DNA of 64,000 nucleotides. It comes from Candidatus Hydrogenedentota bacterium. GTDB lineage: Bacteria; Hydrogenedentota; Hydrogenedentia; Hydrogenedentales; CAILVY01. Of this stretch, positions 1 to 8,213 are shown piece by piece. The notes beneath the pieces were generated by a model. It ran no database searches. It saw nothing but the letters and a program-made list of their open reading frames with translations, and was not told the origin of the DNA. Location: the NCBI GenBank assembly GCA_029565395.1, contig JAKQOG010000278.1, forward strand, positions 1 through 64,000, given 5' to 3'. Positions within the stretch are counted from its first letter, which is position 1. Every line of letters begins with the position of its first letter. A program made the position numbers and the translations under genes.

Positions 1-975
1 GCCGGAACAATAGGTAAGGCCATTATCCGAATGTTGGCAGATCCGCACTGGGCAATTGCCCTGGGTTTCTCCTCCCAATACCCATAGTTTATTGTCATAT
101 ACCACGGAGGCCGGTGACCAGCGGGGCACACAATTCGTAACAGTATAATCAGGCATCCAATTTATACCATCCGAGGTATACCAAACACCTCCAAACTCTG
201 TAATCCCCCCATAGTCCCCTCCGATCATCCACATTTTGTCGTCAAAGACTGCGAGGCTATGACGATCTCGCCCTCGCCAGGGCGCATGCTCGCACACCTG
301 TGTCCAGTTCACTCCATCTTCCGTACTCCATACATCATTCAACAAGATTTCCCAACCTGTACTCGGATCCCCCCATAGTCCACCTATCAGCCAAAGGCGA
401 TCCTGAAACACGATGGCTGCGCTATATCTTCTAAGCCGCCATGGAGGCGTGTCCGTTACCAAGTTCCAATTTATACCATCAGAAGAATTCCAGAGATCAG
501 CCAAGTCTCTACCCAACGTAGGTTCGTCTCCTACATAACCCCCAAATACCCACATTTTGTTTTGAAACACAGCTACCGTGTGATAATGCCTGTATCTTAG
601 CGGTGTTTCCTCCGCCACGCAGTTCCAGGAAATCCCGTCTGCGGAGTTCCAGATGGATTTTGAACTATAACCACAGATAATCCAGATTCTCCCATCAAAC
701 ACACAGGCATACCTTCCGTTAGGCCATGGCGGGCTGGCGCACGTCTGTGTCCAGGTGTAGCCATCAGAAGATGTCCAGGTGCCATAGGTGGCGCTTAGAA
801 GCCACAAACTCCCATTGAATACGACAGCACCATGTAATGTTGCGGGCACCCACGGCGCATGATCGAGCACTTCCTCCCAACCTGCGGTAGCGGCCCTAGG
901 GAACGTCATAAGGATAAGCAATGCGCAGAGAATACGCACAGTAATATGTCCTGCCGGTAAGGCGGGAACTTTCAT
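1..975 (-). CDS. Secreted kelch/galactose-oxidase-like beta-propeller protein (3' partial)
   Basis: The frame is open from an ATG at 975 to the window edge, 325 codons without a stop. AAGGAG lies about 6 nt before the ATG. A hydrophobic signal peptide is followed by at least six repeats of a W-T-x-[ST]-x-DG pattern alternating with a W-[VLI]-[FILM]-GG strand, for example WVFGGY, LWLIGG, MWMIGG and LWVLGG. That is the pattern of kelch/galactose-oxidase central-domain blades. Such propellers are usually extracellular or outer-membrane structural proteins, and the substrate is unknown. No catalytic residues can be assigned. The C-terminus lies outside the window, so a sorting signal or dockerin-like tail cannot be judged. 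Confidence 0.8.
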   Translation of the reverse strand, partial: MKVPALPAGHITVRILCALLILMTFPRAATAGWEEVLDHAPWVPATLHGAVVFNGSLWLLSATYGTWTSSDGYTWTQTCASPPWPNGRYACVFDGRIWIICGYSSKSIWNSADGISWNCVAEETPLRYRHYHTVAVFQNKMWVFGGYVGDEPTLGRDLADLWNSSDGINWNLVTDTPPWRLRRYSAAIVFQDRLWLIGGLWGDPSTGWEILLNDVWSTEDGVNWTQVCEHAPWRGRDRHSLAVFDDKMWMIGGDYGGITEFGGVWYTSDGINWMPDYTVTNCVPRWSPASVVYDNKLWVLGGETQGNCPVRICQHSDNGLTYCSG

Positions 976-1069
976 GATAAACTCCTTGGTTTATGCAGTT
1001 AGACTGTAGGCAACAGGTGACATCCTGCCGCCTACAGTGTTTTCATCTACAGTAGATTCATTTAAAGTC

Positions 1070-1759
1070 TTATTTACCCTGGCTGCTGGATCTATCCGCG
1101 TCTCCGCCGATGAAACAACGGCCTGTCAGGATCACACTGCCCGCAGGGACCGTGTTCGGGGACGTTGGCTCCAAGGTCGAATTCGTGAACGATTGAGAAT
1201 TAATGAGCGCCACGGTATCGCCGTCGCCATTCTTGATCCGGAACGAACGCGCAGGCATGCCGCTGTCCAGGCTGATGCTCACGCGCTCATAGAGCTTGCC
1301 CTTGATGAACATTTCCGCCGCATAGTGCGATGACGGAGTATTCACCCGGACAATTTCATCATAGCTGCTGTCGCGGATGATGAACTCATTGTCGCTGGTC
1401 GGATTGAGATTGATGGCGCCCGCCACTTGTGTTAAATCACCTTCAACTACCAGATTACCCAGACTATCGATCGATGCACAGTGCTCATTTTCCTCGTTAT
1501 TAATGACAAACCACGGTGCATTGGCCAATTCGAGCGCGGCGGCGGCGTTCAACCGTCCGTACCCGGTGTATTCATCGCGTCCGGGTCCGGCATCCTCCGT
1601 CTCGGGAAAGGCTTCCAATTGGCGCATCATTCCCCGGACATCATCGGTTGACAATAATTCCTTCAAGGCCACCAGATGAACCCCTTTCACACCCAGATCG
1701 GCCCATGGCGCATCCGGATCGAGCGACTTATCATCCGTGCTATGGGTACATTTATAAAA
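1070..1759 (-). pseudogene. C-terminal remnant of a subtilisin-like (S8) serine peptidase
   Basis: The frame is open from a TAG at 1760-1762 to TAA at 1070. A GTG at 1690 would give 206 residues, but protein-like sequence (STDDKSLDPDAPWADLGV) continues upstream of it to the stop, so the 5' part looks lost. The segment GYGRLNAAAALE is typical of the end of an S8 catalytic domain, and a beta-rich C-terminal domain follows. Asp, His and Ser catalytic blocks are all absent. A consensus promoter lies only about 30 bp upstream, so the stump may still be transcribed. The S8 assignment rests on one short signature and is moderate. Confidence 0.5.
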
Positions 1760-1786
1760 CTAGCACACATTCAACGCACAGTTTTC

Positions 1787-1815
1787 TGTATACACCTGTG
1801 GATGCTATTTGTCAA
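1787..1815 (-). promoter_or_regulatory. Sigma70-like promoter before the S8 remnant
   Basis: On the minus strand TTGACA (1810-1815) is separated by exactly 17 nt from TATACA (1787-1792). Nothing coding lies between it and the truncated peptidase frame. The rest of 1816-2085 shows no gene. Confidence 0.6.
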
Positions 1816-2085
1816 GAGAAATTTTTGGCAATAGGCTAATATGTGCTGGAATAGAACAATTTTGAAAAGATGGAAGCAGTTTCATGCATTTTTTGCATAT
1901 GGCAGTTTATTTCAGAGAAGGAGTATTTGGGAGTATTGTATACCCAGGGTGACAAAGCGCACTCCCTACAATGAATTATGCACCTCCTTAACGAAAAAGG
2001 GCGCAAAGGATACGAGTAAATTCAGCATAGCGTTCGCTTCGCTTGTTTGGATATCGTGAGTGCTTGTCTGGGGGAGAAATCCAGT

Positions 2086-2898
2086 CTAATAAAGGTTTCC
2101 CACCGCGCGTTGTTTTGCCCGGATTTCCTCGGCGCGTTCCGCCAGGCAGATGGCCTCCGCGGTTCGATTAGTGGCCGCGCAGAGCGCTGCCATGGCACTG
2201 AGCCGGACGGCTACATCGGGATGGCATTCGCCCAGGGCCTGGTCTTGGATGACTCTTGCGCGTTCAAGGGCCTGTTCAGCTTCTGGGTACCGGTTTTGGG
2301 CGGTATACAGGATTCCCAGGTTGGTCAGGTTTGTGGCGAGATAGGGGTGGTGCCGGCGCTGAGCTTTTTCGTGGAGCTGCACGGCGCGCAGGAGCAGATT
2401 TTCCGCTTCGACGGGTGCGTCGGCCGCACTTTTGATGAGCGCAATCCCGTTCAGACTGCGGCACACTTCCAGGTTGGTTTCATCGTGGCGATTAATCTCT
2501 AACGCCCGCCGATAGAGGCATTCCGCCTCGGTTTTCTTTTGTAAAAAGTTCAAATCAGCAAGGTTGTTTATCGTGGTGGCCATTTCACGATGCCGTTTGC
2601 CCAGGCTTTTCTTTTTCAGTTTATAGGCATCCCTAAGGCACTGATCGGCCTTGTCAAATTCTCCCAAGGCAATGGCGGCCTGGCCCAGACCGTCGAGGGC
2701 CTCGGCTTTGCGGACATTTTTGCACGCTTCATCGGCGGCCTTCTGAAGGAGTATGGCGGCTTCCTTGAAATTTCCAGAAGAGTCGGAGGCGGTTCCTGTC
2801 AGATAATACGAAATGCACAGATTCTGTTCAGCGGCCGCTGTTGCCCCAATCATGGCAATCATCAGCCCTATGCTTATCAGCAGGTTCGTTTTGGGCAT
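2086..2898 (-). CDS. Secreted tetratricopeptide-repeat protein
   Basis: The 270-residue protein begins with a signal peptide (hydrophobic to about residue 22, ATAAA cleavage region). Kinesin-light-chain-like TPRs follow, recognisable by the recurring pattern of A..L..[LA]G......A......A..[IL]....[LG]..HP. Clear units occur around ALDGLGQAAIALGEFDKA, TTINNLADL, LATNLTNLGILYTAQNRYPEA and the final AVRLSAMAALCAATNRTAEA. TPR arrays act as protein-binding scaffolds, and the partner is unknown. It probably lies in the periplasm. A promoter lies about 45 nt upstream and the gene appears monocistronic. Confidence 0.85.
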   Translation of the reverse strand: MPKTNLLISIGLMIAMIGATAAAEQNLCISYYLTGTASDSSGNFKEAAILLQKAADEACKNVRKAEALDGLGQAAIALGEFDKADQCLRDAYKLKKKSLGKRHREMATTINNLADLNFLQKKTEAECLYRRALEINRHDETNLEVCRSLNGIALIKSAADAPVEAENLLLRAVQLHEKAQRRHHPYLATNLTNLGILYTAQNRYPEAEQALERARVIQDQALGECHPDVAVRLSAMAALCAATNRTAEAICLAERAEEIRAKQRAVGNLY

Positions 2899-2943
2899 GG
2901 TCCTATTCCTTTCCCCTTACCGGTTAACTTTTTATGTATCCTA

Positions 2944-2972
2944 AGCATACCGCAAGCGTGTCTAATCGTCAA
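2944..2972 (-). promoter_or_regulatory. Sigma70-like promoter of the TPR gene
   Basis: TTGACG (minus strand of 2967-2972), a 17-nt spacer and TATGCT (2944-2949) lie about 45 nt before the ATG at 2898. Confidence 0.6.
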
Positions 2973-3033
2973 CAAGTTTGATTAGGCCGCATTTTTGGGA
3001 AAAAGGGGCTGGGGCAATTGCCTGAAATAAAAG

Positions 3034-3062
3034 GATACATTTTTGTGGAAATAAGATATACT
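3034..3062 (+). promoter_or_regulatory. Probable promoter of the OmpA-like gene
   Basis: A perfect-looking -10 TATACT (3057-3062) is preceded at 17 nt by the weak -35 GATACA (3034-3039). It lies 54 nt upstream of the ATG at 3116. Confidence 0.4.
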
Positions 3063-3115
3063 ATGGAAAGAAAAAACGTATGGTTGGGGTTTTGTTTGTG
3101 AGGAAAGGAGATACT

Positions 3116-3736
3116 ATGCACAGGATGATGGTTGGGTTAATGATTGCCCTGATGATTGGCATGGGTTCAGCCGGGTATGGGGCGGATTCGGCCGTGGCGG
3201 CCGGGGCCCAGGATGTGGGGTGGCAAAACCGGTCGGTTTCGTTTGGCAATTATCTGCCGTTTGCGCCGGTGGATTTGGCGGCGCTTCGGGCCAAGTGTCC
3301 TGGTGATTGCACCTACTGTAACAAGGACAAAGTGTGTTGCAAGACAGGCTGCAAATGCGAGAAGTGCAAGTACATTTGCGATGATTGTGCGAATTGCCCG
3401 GCGGCGGTATTTGATAAGATTTATTTTGACTTGGACAAGGCGGTTCTCCGTCCGCAGGGCATAGTGGAGTGCGAAGCGATTGTAGCGCTGATGAACAGCC
3501 GTGCGGAACTGGTTGCGATTATTGAGGGCCACACCTGTGATCTTGCTTCCGACGCTTACAATATGACCTTGGGGCAGCGGAGGGCGGATGCGGTAGCCCA
3601 GTACCTTGTAGAGCATGGGGTGAATTCGAGCCGGGTCAGCACGGTTTCCCTTGGGGAGACCCAGCCTGCGGCGGGCGTTGATCACCGGGAACTTAACCGC
3701 CGGGCGGTGGTAATTACATTAGTTCCCGCCAAGTAA
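3116..3736 (+). CDS. OmpA/Pal-like peptidoglycan-binding protein with a cysteine cluster
   Basis: The ATG at 3116 is preferred because AGGAAAGGAG precedes it and a clean signal peptide (MHRMMVGLMIALMIGMGSAG) begins there. In the 206-residue protein, the C-terminal half is an OmpA-C domain: IYFDLDKAVLRPQ, IEGHTCDLASDAYN and LGQRRADAVAQYLVEHG retain the Asp and Arg that contact diaminopimelate in the family. The unusual part is a segment at about residues 60-95 with 11 cysteines in roughly 35 residues, in CxxxC, CC, CxCxxC and CxxC spacings. It resembles a metal-binding knuckle or disulfide knot between the export signal and the peptidoglycan anchor. No lipobox is present. It likely sits in the periplasm bound to the wall. 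Confidence 0.85.
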   Translation: MHRMMVGLMIALMIGMGSAGYGADSAVAAGAQDVGWQNRSVSFGNYLPFAPVDLAALRAKCPGDCTYCNKDKVCCKTGCKCEKCKYICDDCANCPAAVFDKIYFDLDKAVLRPQGIVECEAIVALMNSRAELVAIIEGHTCDLASDAYNMTLGQRRADAVAQYLVEHGVNSSRVSTVSLGETQPAAGVDHRELNRRAVVITLVPAK

Positions 3737-3805
3737 CCTTGTATGGGGGGAGTTTTTGCATCGAATGTGAAACCGGGGCGCATAAAGCAACGGGAAGGAA
3801 GAGGC

Positions 3806-5083
3806 ATGGTTCTTTTCGTTCGGCGCGGGATGTGTGTTCTTATTCTTGCGGGACTGGCAGGCGGGATTGGGCTGATTCACAGGTCCGCCGCGGGGCAAGA
3901 AGCTGCGGTTTCCGCCGTCAAGGAAACGGGGGAAATGAAAGCGGCCAGAAAACATGCGGCGCATCGCACGCGGCGTATTATTATGAATAATGACGGCAAT
4001 GATGCGCGGGGTGTGAAGGGGGGGGAACAAAAGACACCGGAGGCGTTTTTGGCGCGCCGCACCTCGCCCCTGGCCGGGTCGCAAGTGGATGCTATTTTCT
4101 ATTGTTCGGGGGTGTTTAATTTCTACACCCATAAGAGCGAAGAGACCGAATTGCGGGGTCATGGGGACAAGAGACAGTTAGATTGGGCCTGGGAGCTCAC
4201 GCAGCAGGGAACCGATTCTTTAACCTTGGTCACGAATTTTGGACATGCGCATGGGATGGAAGTCTTTTGGTCGATGCGGATGAATGATACCCATGACTCG
4301 GGCGATGATTCGCTATTGTGCCAATGGAAACAGGCTCATCCCGAGTATCTGATGGGTACGCGAGCGAGCAAGTACAAGCATGGGGGCGGGCGGTGGTCCG
4401 CGGTGAATTATGGATTGCCGGAAGTGCGGGACAAGGTCTTCCGAATATTGAAGGATGTAGCCTCTCGATATGATGTCGATGGCCTTGAATTGGACTTTTA
4501 CCGGCACCCCGTCTATTTCAAGCCGCAAATGACCGGCAAACCCGTAACGCAGGAGGACTGTAACCTGATGACGGAATTGCTACGGCGCGTGCGGGCGATG
4601 ACGGTGGAGATAGCCGAACAGAGAACCCGCCCGGTGCTGATTGCGGTGCGCGTGCCGGATTCGCTGGGTTTCGCAAAAGGGGTTGGCCTCGATGTGGAAC
4701 GCTGGCTTCAGGAAGACTTGGTGGATATTGTAACGGGCGGGGGCTATTTTCAGTTTGAGCCGTGGGAACATCTTGTGGCGTTGGGGAAGAAATACGATGT
4801 GCCGGTTTATGCTGGGCTGAGCGGGTCCAGGATTCGTGCGGACAAAGAGGGGGCGGATGATGCGTCCTTGTGGCATGAACAGGCCGCTCTGGCATGGCAC
4901 GCAGGGGTAAATGGCATATACGTGTTTAACCGGTTTAATCCGAAGGATCCGCTGTTTTGGAGCTTGGGGAACCCTGAGACTCTGAACAAGCCGGATCATG
5001 AGGTTAAACCCGTCGCCGGGGAAAAACGTGCGATGGAAAGGTGGTTGAAGGGCGGAAGCCGTTTCTCGCGGATAGGGGATTGA
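3806..5083 (+). CDS. Secreted glycosidase-like TIM-barrel protein
   Basis: An ATG at 3806 follows a purine-rich GGAAGGAAGAGG stretch and opens a signal peptide (LFVRRGMCVLILAGLAGGIG); a longer frame from 3743 lacks these. The mature protein of about 425 residues has barrel-like blocks: WSMRMNDTHD, the HPEYLMG segment, VDGLELDFYRHP (likely beta-strand 4 with acidic catalytic candidates), VRVPDS, VDIVTGGGYF and GVNGIYVFNRF near the end. The pattern recalls the GHL10/DUF187-like putative glycoside hydrolase families found in Planctomycetes. The substrate is unknown. It follows the OmpA-like gene by about 70 nt on the same strand. Confidence 0.7.
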   Translation: MVLFVRRGMCVLILAGLAGGIGLIHRSAAGQEAAVSAVKETGEMKAARKHAAHRTRRIIMNNDGNDARGVKGGEQKTPEAFLARRTSPLAGSQVDAIFYCSGVFNFYTHKSEETELRGHGDKRQLDWAWELTQQGTDSLTLVTNFGHAHGMEVFWSMRMNDTHDSGDDSLLCQWKQAHPEYLMGTRASKYKHGGGRWSAVNYGLPEVRDKVFRILKDVASRYDVDGLELDFYRHPVYFKPQMTGKPVTQEDCNLMTELLRRVRAMTVEIAEQRTRPVLIAVRVPDSLGFAKGVGLDVERWLQEDLVDIVTGGGYFQFEPWEHLVALGKKYDVPVYAGLSGSRIRADKEGADDASLWHEQAALAWHAGVNGIYVFNRFNPKDPLFWSLGNPETLNKPDHEVKPVAGEKRAMERWLKGGSRFSRIGD

Positions 5084-5288
5084 TTGTCCTTGGGAAGGGT
5101 TCTAAAAAAGGCGAATGGGGATATAGCACTTGGTTTTTATTTCATGTATACTAATTGTACAAAAATGTGGAGTTTTCCGCGAGCGGAAACCATAAATTCT
5201 TGAAAGATGGGAGGTGGTACGATAAAGTAAGGAGGCAGTTGGTTTTTGGGAGGAGGAAGAACGTATTAATTAACTAAGGTTCAGGTAA

Positions 5289-8012
5289 ATGAATCGACTG
5301 ATTAAATCGTCAGTGGGGATTGTATTAACCTTAATAGTGGGGAATTCACTGCTTGCGTGGTATCTGTTGGTGCTGGTGAACCGGGAGGGGGATGTTCGGA
5401 TGGCCACGTTGCGTCAGGATCAGGAGAACGAAATCATTGCGGAGGTTCGGGGGCGGGTTGAAACGGCGTGTTATATGATTCGGCATATCGCGGAACACAG
5501 CCCGGATACGGCATCAGCGCAGGAATCCGCGATGCAGGCGGTTTCTGGCATCCGTTTTGGTGAGAAAAATTATCTTTGGATACACCGGCTGGATCCGGAA
5601 CATGTGGAGAGTGCGTTTATGCTGGTGCACCCGGCGGATGCATTGCGGGGCCGGGATAATGCGGGGCTAATCGACCTGGATCGCATTACGCAGATTTATT
5701 ATGAGGGGGATATTGTGCCGAAAACAGATCCGCGGGTGGGCTATGTGAAGCCCATAGATTTGTTTGCGGAATTCAACCGTATTGCGTTGAGCCAGGGGGA
5801 AGGCATAGTCAGTTATTACTGGCCCAAGATAGTGGACGGAAAAAGTTCTCCGGAGGGGTACCGGAAAGTAGCGTTTATCAAGTATTTGCCGGAATGGCAC
5901 TGGGTGGTGGGAGCCGGGGCATATGCGGATCATATTGATAACGCCATGAAACAGCGGGCAGAGGCGCTGAAGCAGGATCAAACGAAACTGGTTTGGCGTT
6001 TCAGCATTGCTATTGTTAGTTTTTCCATCGCCATCGTGGTGATTGTTTCGGTATTGAGCTGGCGCGTGACGCGGCGGCAGATTCATGAATTGGAGAGGCA
6101 GGTTGAAGAGCGCTGCCGGGCGGAAGCGGAACTTCGGGAGAGTGAGGCGAAATTCCGCAATATTGCAGAGCAGTTGATGGACAGCATTTACATAGTGGAT
6201 AGAGACGGGTGCATCACATATCTTTCACCTGGCTCTGAACAATTGTTTGGATGGCGCCCGGAGGAGATGGAGGGGCATATTTTTGTGGAGTATTTGCCTG
6301 ACTTTGAAGTGGGCCGTGTGATGAGTTCGTTTCAGGAGGGACTGGCCACGGGGGAATCCCTGACGGGATTTGAGTTGAAGCTGAAACGCCGTGATGGGAC
6401 GTTGTTTGATGCGGAATTGGCAAGTACCGCGTTGAAGAGTGAGGGGATGGTCATTGGGGAAATCGGGATTATCCGGGATGTGACCGAGCGCAAGCGTGCG
6501 GTGGAGGAATTGCGGCAACGGGAGGAGACGTTCCGCGCCCTGGCGGAAAATTCGGTGGATGTTATCATGCGATTCGATCGGGAAGGCCGCCACCTGTATG
6601 TGAATCGGGCGGTAACGGCGGCGACCGGCCTTCTCCCGGAGGCATTTATTGGGAAGACGCATTCGGAGATTGGATTCCCGGAATCCCTGTGTGTGATGTG
6701 GGAGGGGGCGATTCAAGAGGTTTTTGAAACGGGCCGCATCAAGCAAGTGGAGTTTCAGTTGCCTAATGGGATGTGGGTGGACTGGCTGCTGATGCCGGAA
6801 CTGGATCAGGATGGCGCGGTGAATGCGGTGATTACGTCGAGCCGGGATATTTCGGAACGGAAGCGGTTGGAGGATCAACTCCGTCAATCGCAGAAGATGG
6901 AATCGATTGGGCGGCTGGCCGGGGGGGTGGCGCACGATTTCAACAATCTGTTGGCGGTGATTCTTGGATATGGGGATATATTGGAGACGGAGCTTGCGCC
7001 GGATCCGCATTTGCATGAAGAGATTCAACAGATCACCGCCGCGGGCGAACGGGCGAAAGAACTGACGCGCCAATTGCTGGCGTTTAGCCGGAAGCAGGTG
7101 CTGGAAATGAAGACGGTGCCGGTGAATGCCTTGTTGAGCGATATGGAAAAGATGCTCCAACGCCTCTTGGGCGAAGATATACACCTGAAGGTGGTCCCCA
7201 ATCCCCAGCCGGGCTATGTGCGGGCAGACCCGGTGCAACTGGAACAAGTATTCATGAACTTGTGCGCCAATGCGCGGGACGCTATGCCGAATGGGGGCGC
7301 CCTGACGATTGAAATCGGGGATGTTGAAGTGGATGAGACGAATGCGCTTACGCACCCGAACATACAACCTGGTTCATATGTGATGATAACGGTGAGTGAT
7401 ACGGGATGCGGGATGGATGAAGAGACGCAACGGCGCATTTTTGATCCTTTTTTTACGACGAAGGAACAGGGTAAAGGGACGGGGCTGGGATTGGCGACGG
7501 TGTACGGTATTGTGAAGCAGCATGGGGGTGAAGTACGAGTATATAGCGAACTGGGTCATGGCACGGCCTTTAGAATATATCTTCCGAAAATCCAGCCAAT
7601 GGGTCCAGGGACAGCCTCTCCAAAGCGGGATAAGGCTCTTCAGGGGAAAGGAGAGGTCATATTGGTGCTGGAGGATGATGCGGGTGTCCGCAAGCTGACC
7701 TGCCACCTTCTTGCCAAGCTTGGGTATACCGTGATAGAAGCCAAGACCGCGCAGGAGTGCCTTGAACTCGCCCGGCATGAAGCGCGGATCGATTTGCTGT
7801 TGACCGATGTTATTATGCCGGATATGAACGGGCGCGAGGTGGGAGAACGGGTGGCGGGCCTCTGTCCGGACATAAAGATAGTGTATATGTCGGGATATAA
7901 TGAAGACATCATTGCGCATCATGGCCTGTTGGAGGAAGGCATTCATTTTATCAACAAGCCGTACCATCCCGTGGATCTGAGCCGGAAGCTCCGGGAAGCG
8001 TTGGAAGGGTAA
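5289..8012 (+). CDS. Hybrid sensor histidine kinase (Cache-PAS-PAS-HisKA-HATPase-REC)
   Basis: This 907-residue membrane sensor has a TM segment at about 9-28 and a periplasmic single Cache domain (FGEKNYLWIHRLDP, then WHWVVGAGAY). A second TM segment lies near 240-260, then two PAS domains (about 285-410 and 415-535, each ending in a [DS]-[VI]-[TS]-ER-K linker). The H-box GGVAHDFNNLLAVILGY has phospho-acceptor His549. N (NLCANARDAM), G1 (DTGCGM), F (FDPFFTTK) and G2 (GTGLGL) boxes complete the ATPase. A C-terminal receiver has Asp840 (LLTDVIMPDMNG) and Lys890. It likely senses a small extracytoplasmic ligand. The HDFNN box is of the NtrB-like class. No separate response regulator lies nearby. 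Confidence 0.92.
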   Translation: MNRLIKSSVGIVLTLIVGNSLLAWYLLVLVNREGDVRMATLRQDQENEIIAEVRGRVETACYMIRHIAEHSPDTASAQESAMQAVSGIRFGEKNYLWIHRLDPEHVESAFMLVHPADALRGRDNAGLIDLDRITQIYYEGDIVPKTDPRVGYVKPIDLFAEFNRIALSQGEGIVSYYWPKIVDGKSSPEGYRKVAFIKYLPEWHWVVGAGAYADHIDNAMKQRAEALKQDQTKLVWRFSIAIVSFSIAIVVIVSVLSWRVTRRQIHELERQVEERCRAEAELRESEAKFRNIAEQLMDSIYIVDRDGCITYLSPGSEQLFGWRPEEMEGHIFVEYLPDFEVGRVMSSFQEGLATGESLTGFELKLKRRDGTLFDAELASTALKSEGMVIGEIGIIRDVTERKRAVEELRQREETFRALAENSVDVIMRFDREGRHLYVNRAVTAATGLLPEAFIGKTHSEIGFPESLCVMWEGAIQEVFETGRIKQVEFQLPNGMWVDWLLMPELDQDGAVNAVITSSRDISERKRLEDQLRQSQKMESIGRLAGGVAHDFNNLLAVILGYGDILETELAPDPHLHEEIQQITAAGERAKELTRQLLAFSRKQVLEMKTVPVNALLSDMEKMLQRLLGEDIHLKVVPNPQPGYVRADPVQLEQVFMNLCANARDAMPNGGALTIEIGDVEVDETNALTHPNIQPGSYVMITVSDTGCGMDEETQRRIFDPFFTTKEQGKGTGLGLATVYGIVKQHGGEVRVYSELGHGTAFRIYLPKIQPMGPGTASPKRDKALQGKGEVILVLEDDAGVRKLTCHLLAKLGYTVIEAKTAQECLELARHEARIDLLLTDVIMPDMNGREVGERVAGLCPDIKIVYMSGYNEDIIAHHGLLEEGIHFINKPYHPVDLSRKLREALEG

Positions 8013-8018
8013 ATCTGG

Positions 8019-8107
8019 CGGAGAGGGTGGGATTTGAACCCACGGTACGGGTTAAGCCGTACAACGCCTTAGCAGGGCGCCACCTTCGGCCACTCGGTCA
8101 CCTCTCC
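8019..8107 (-). tRNA. tRNA-Ser (anticodon GCT)
   Basis: The minus strand folds with acceptor stem GGAGAGG/CCTCTCC (8101-8107 with 8020-8026), discriminator G, an anticodon loop with GCT, a long variable arm characteristic of serine tRNAs, and a TTCAAATCC T-loop. CCA is not encoded. It begins 7 nt after the kinase stop codon, in the opposite orientation. Confidence 0.93.
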
Positions 8108-8213
8108 GCGCGGGAAAAACTACTGTAGCATGAATCAGGGGGAAGGCGCAACTGTTTCATGGTGGAAAGCATGGGTGTGCAATGGGGCGGGGGATTCGTT
8201 TAGTATATGAGAT

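Noticed and set aside
1841-2059. Small plus-strand open frame of 72 codons
   Set aside because: No ribosome site, no homologous motif, composition unlike neighbouring genes.
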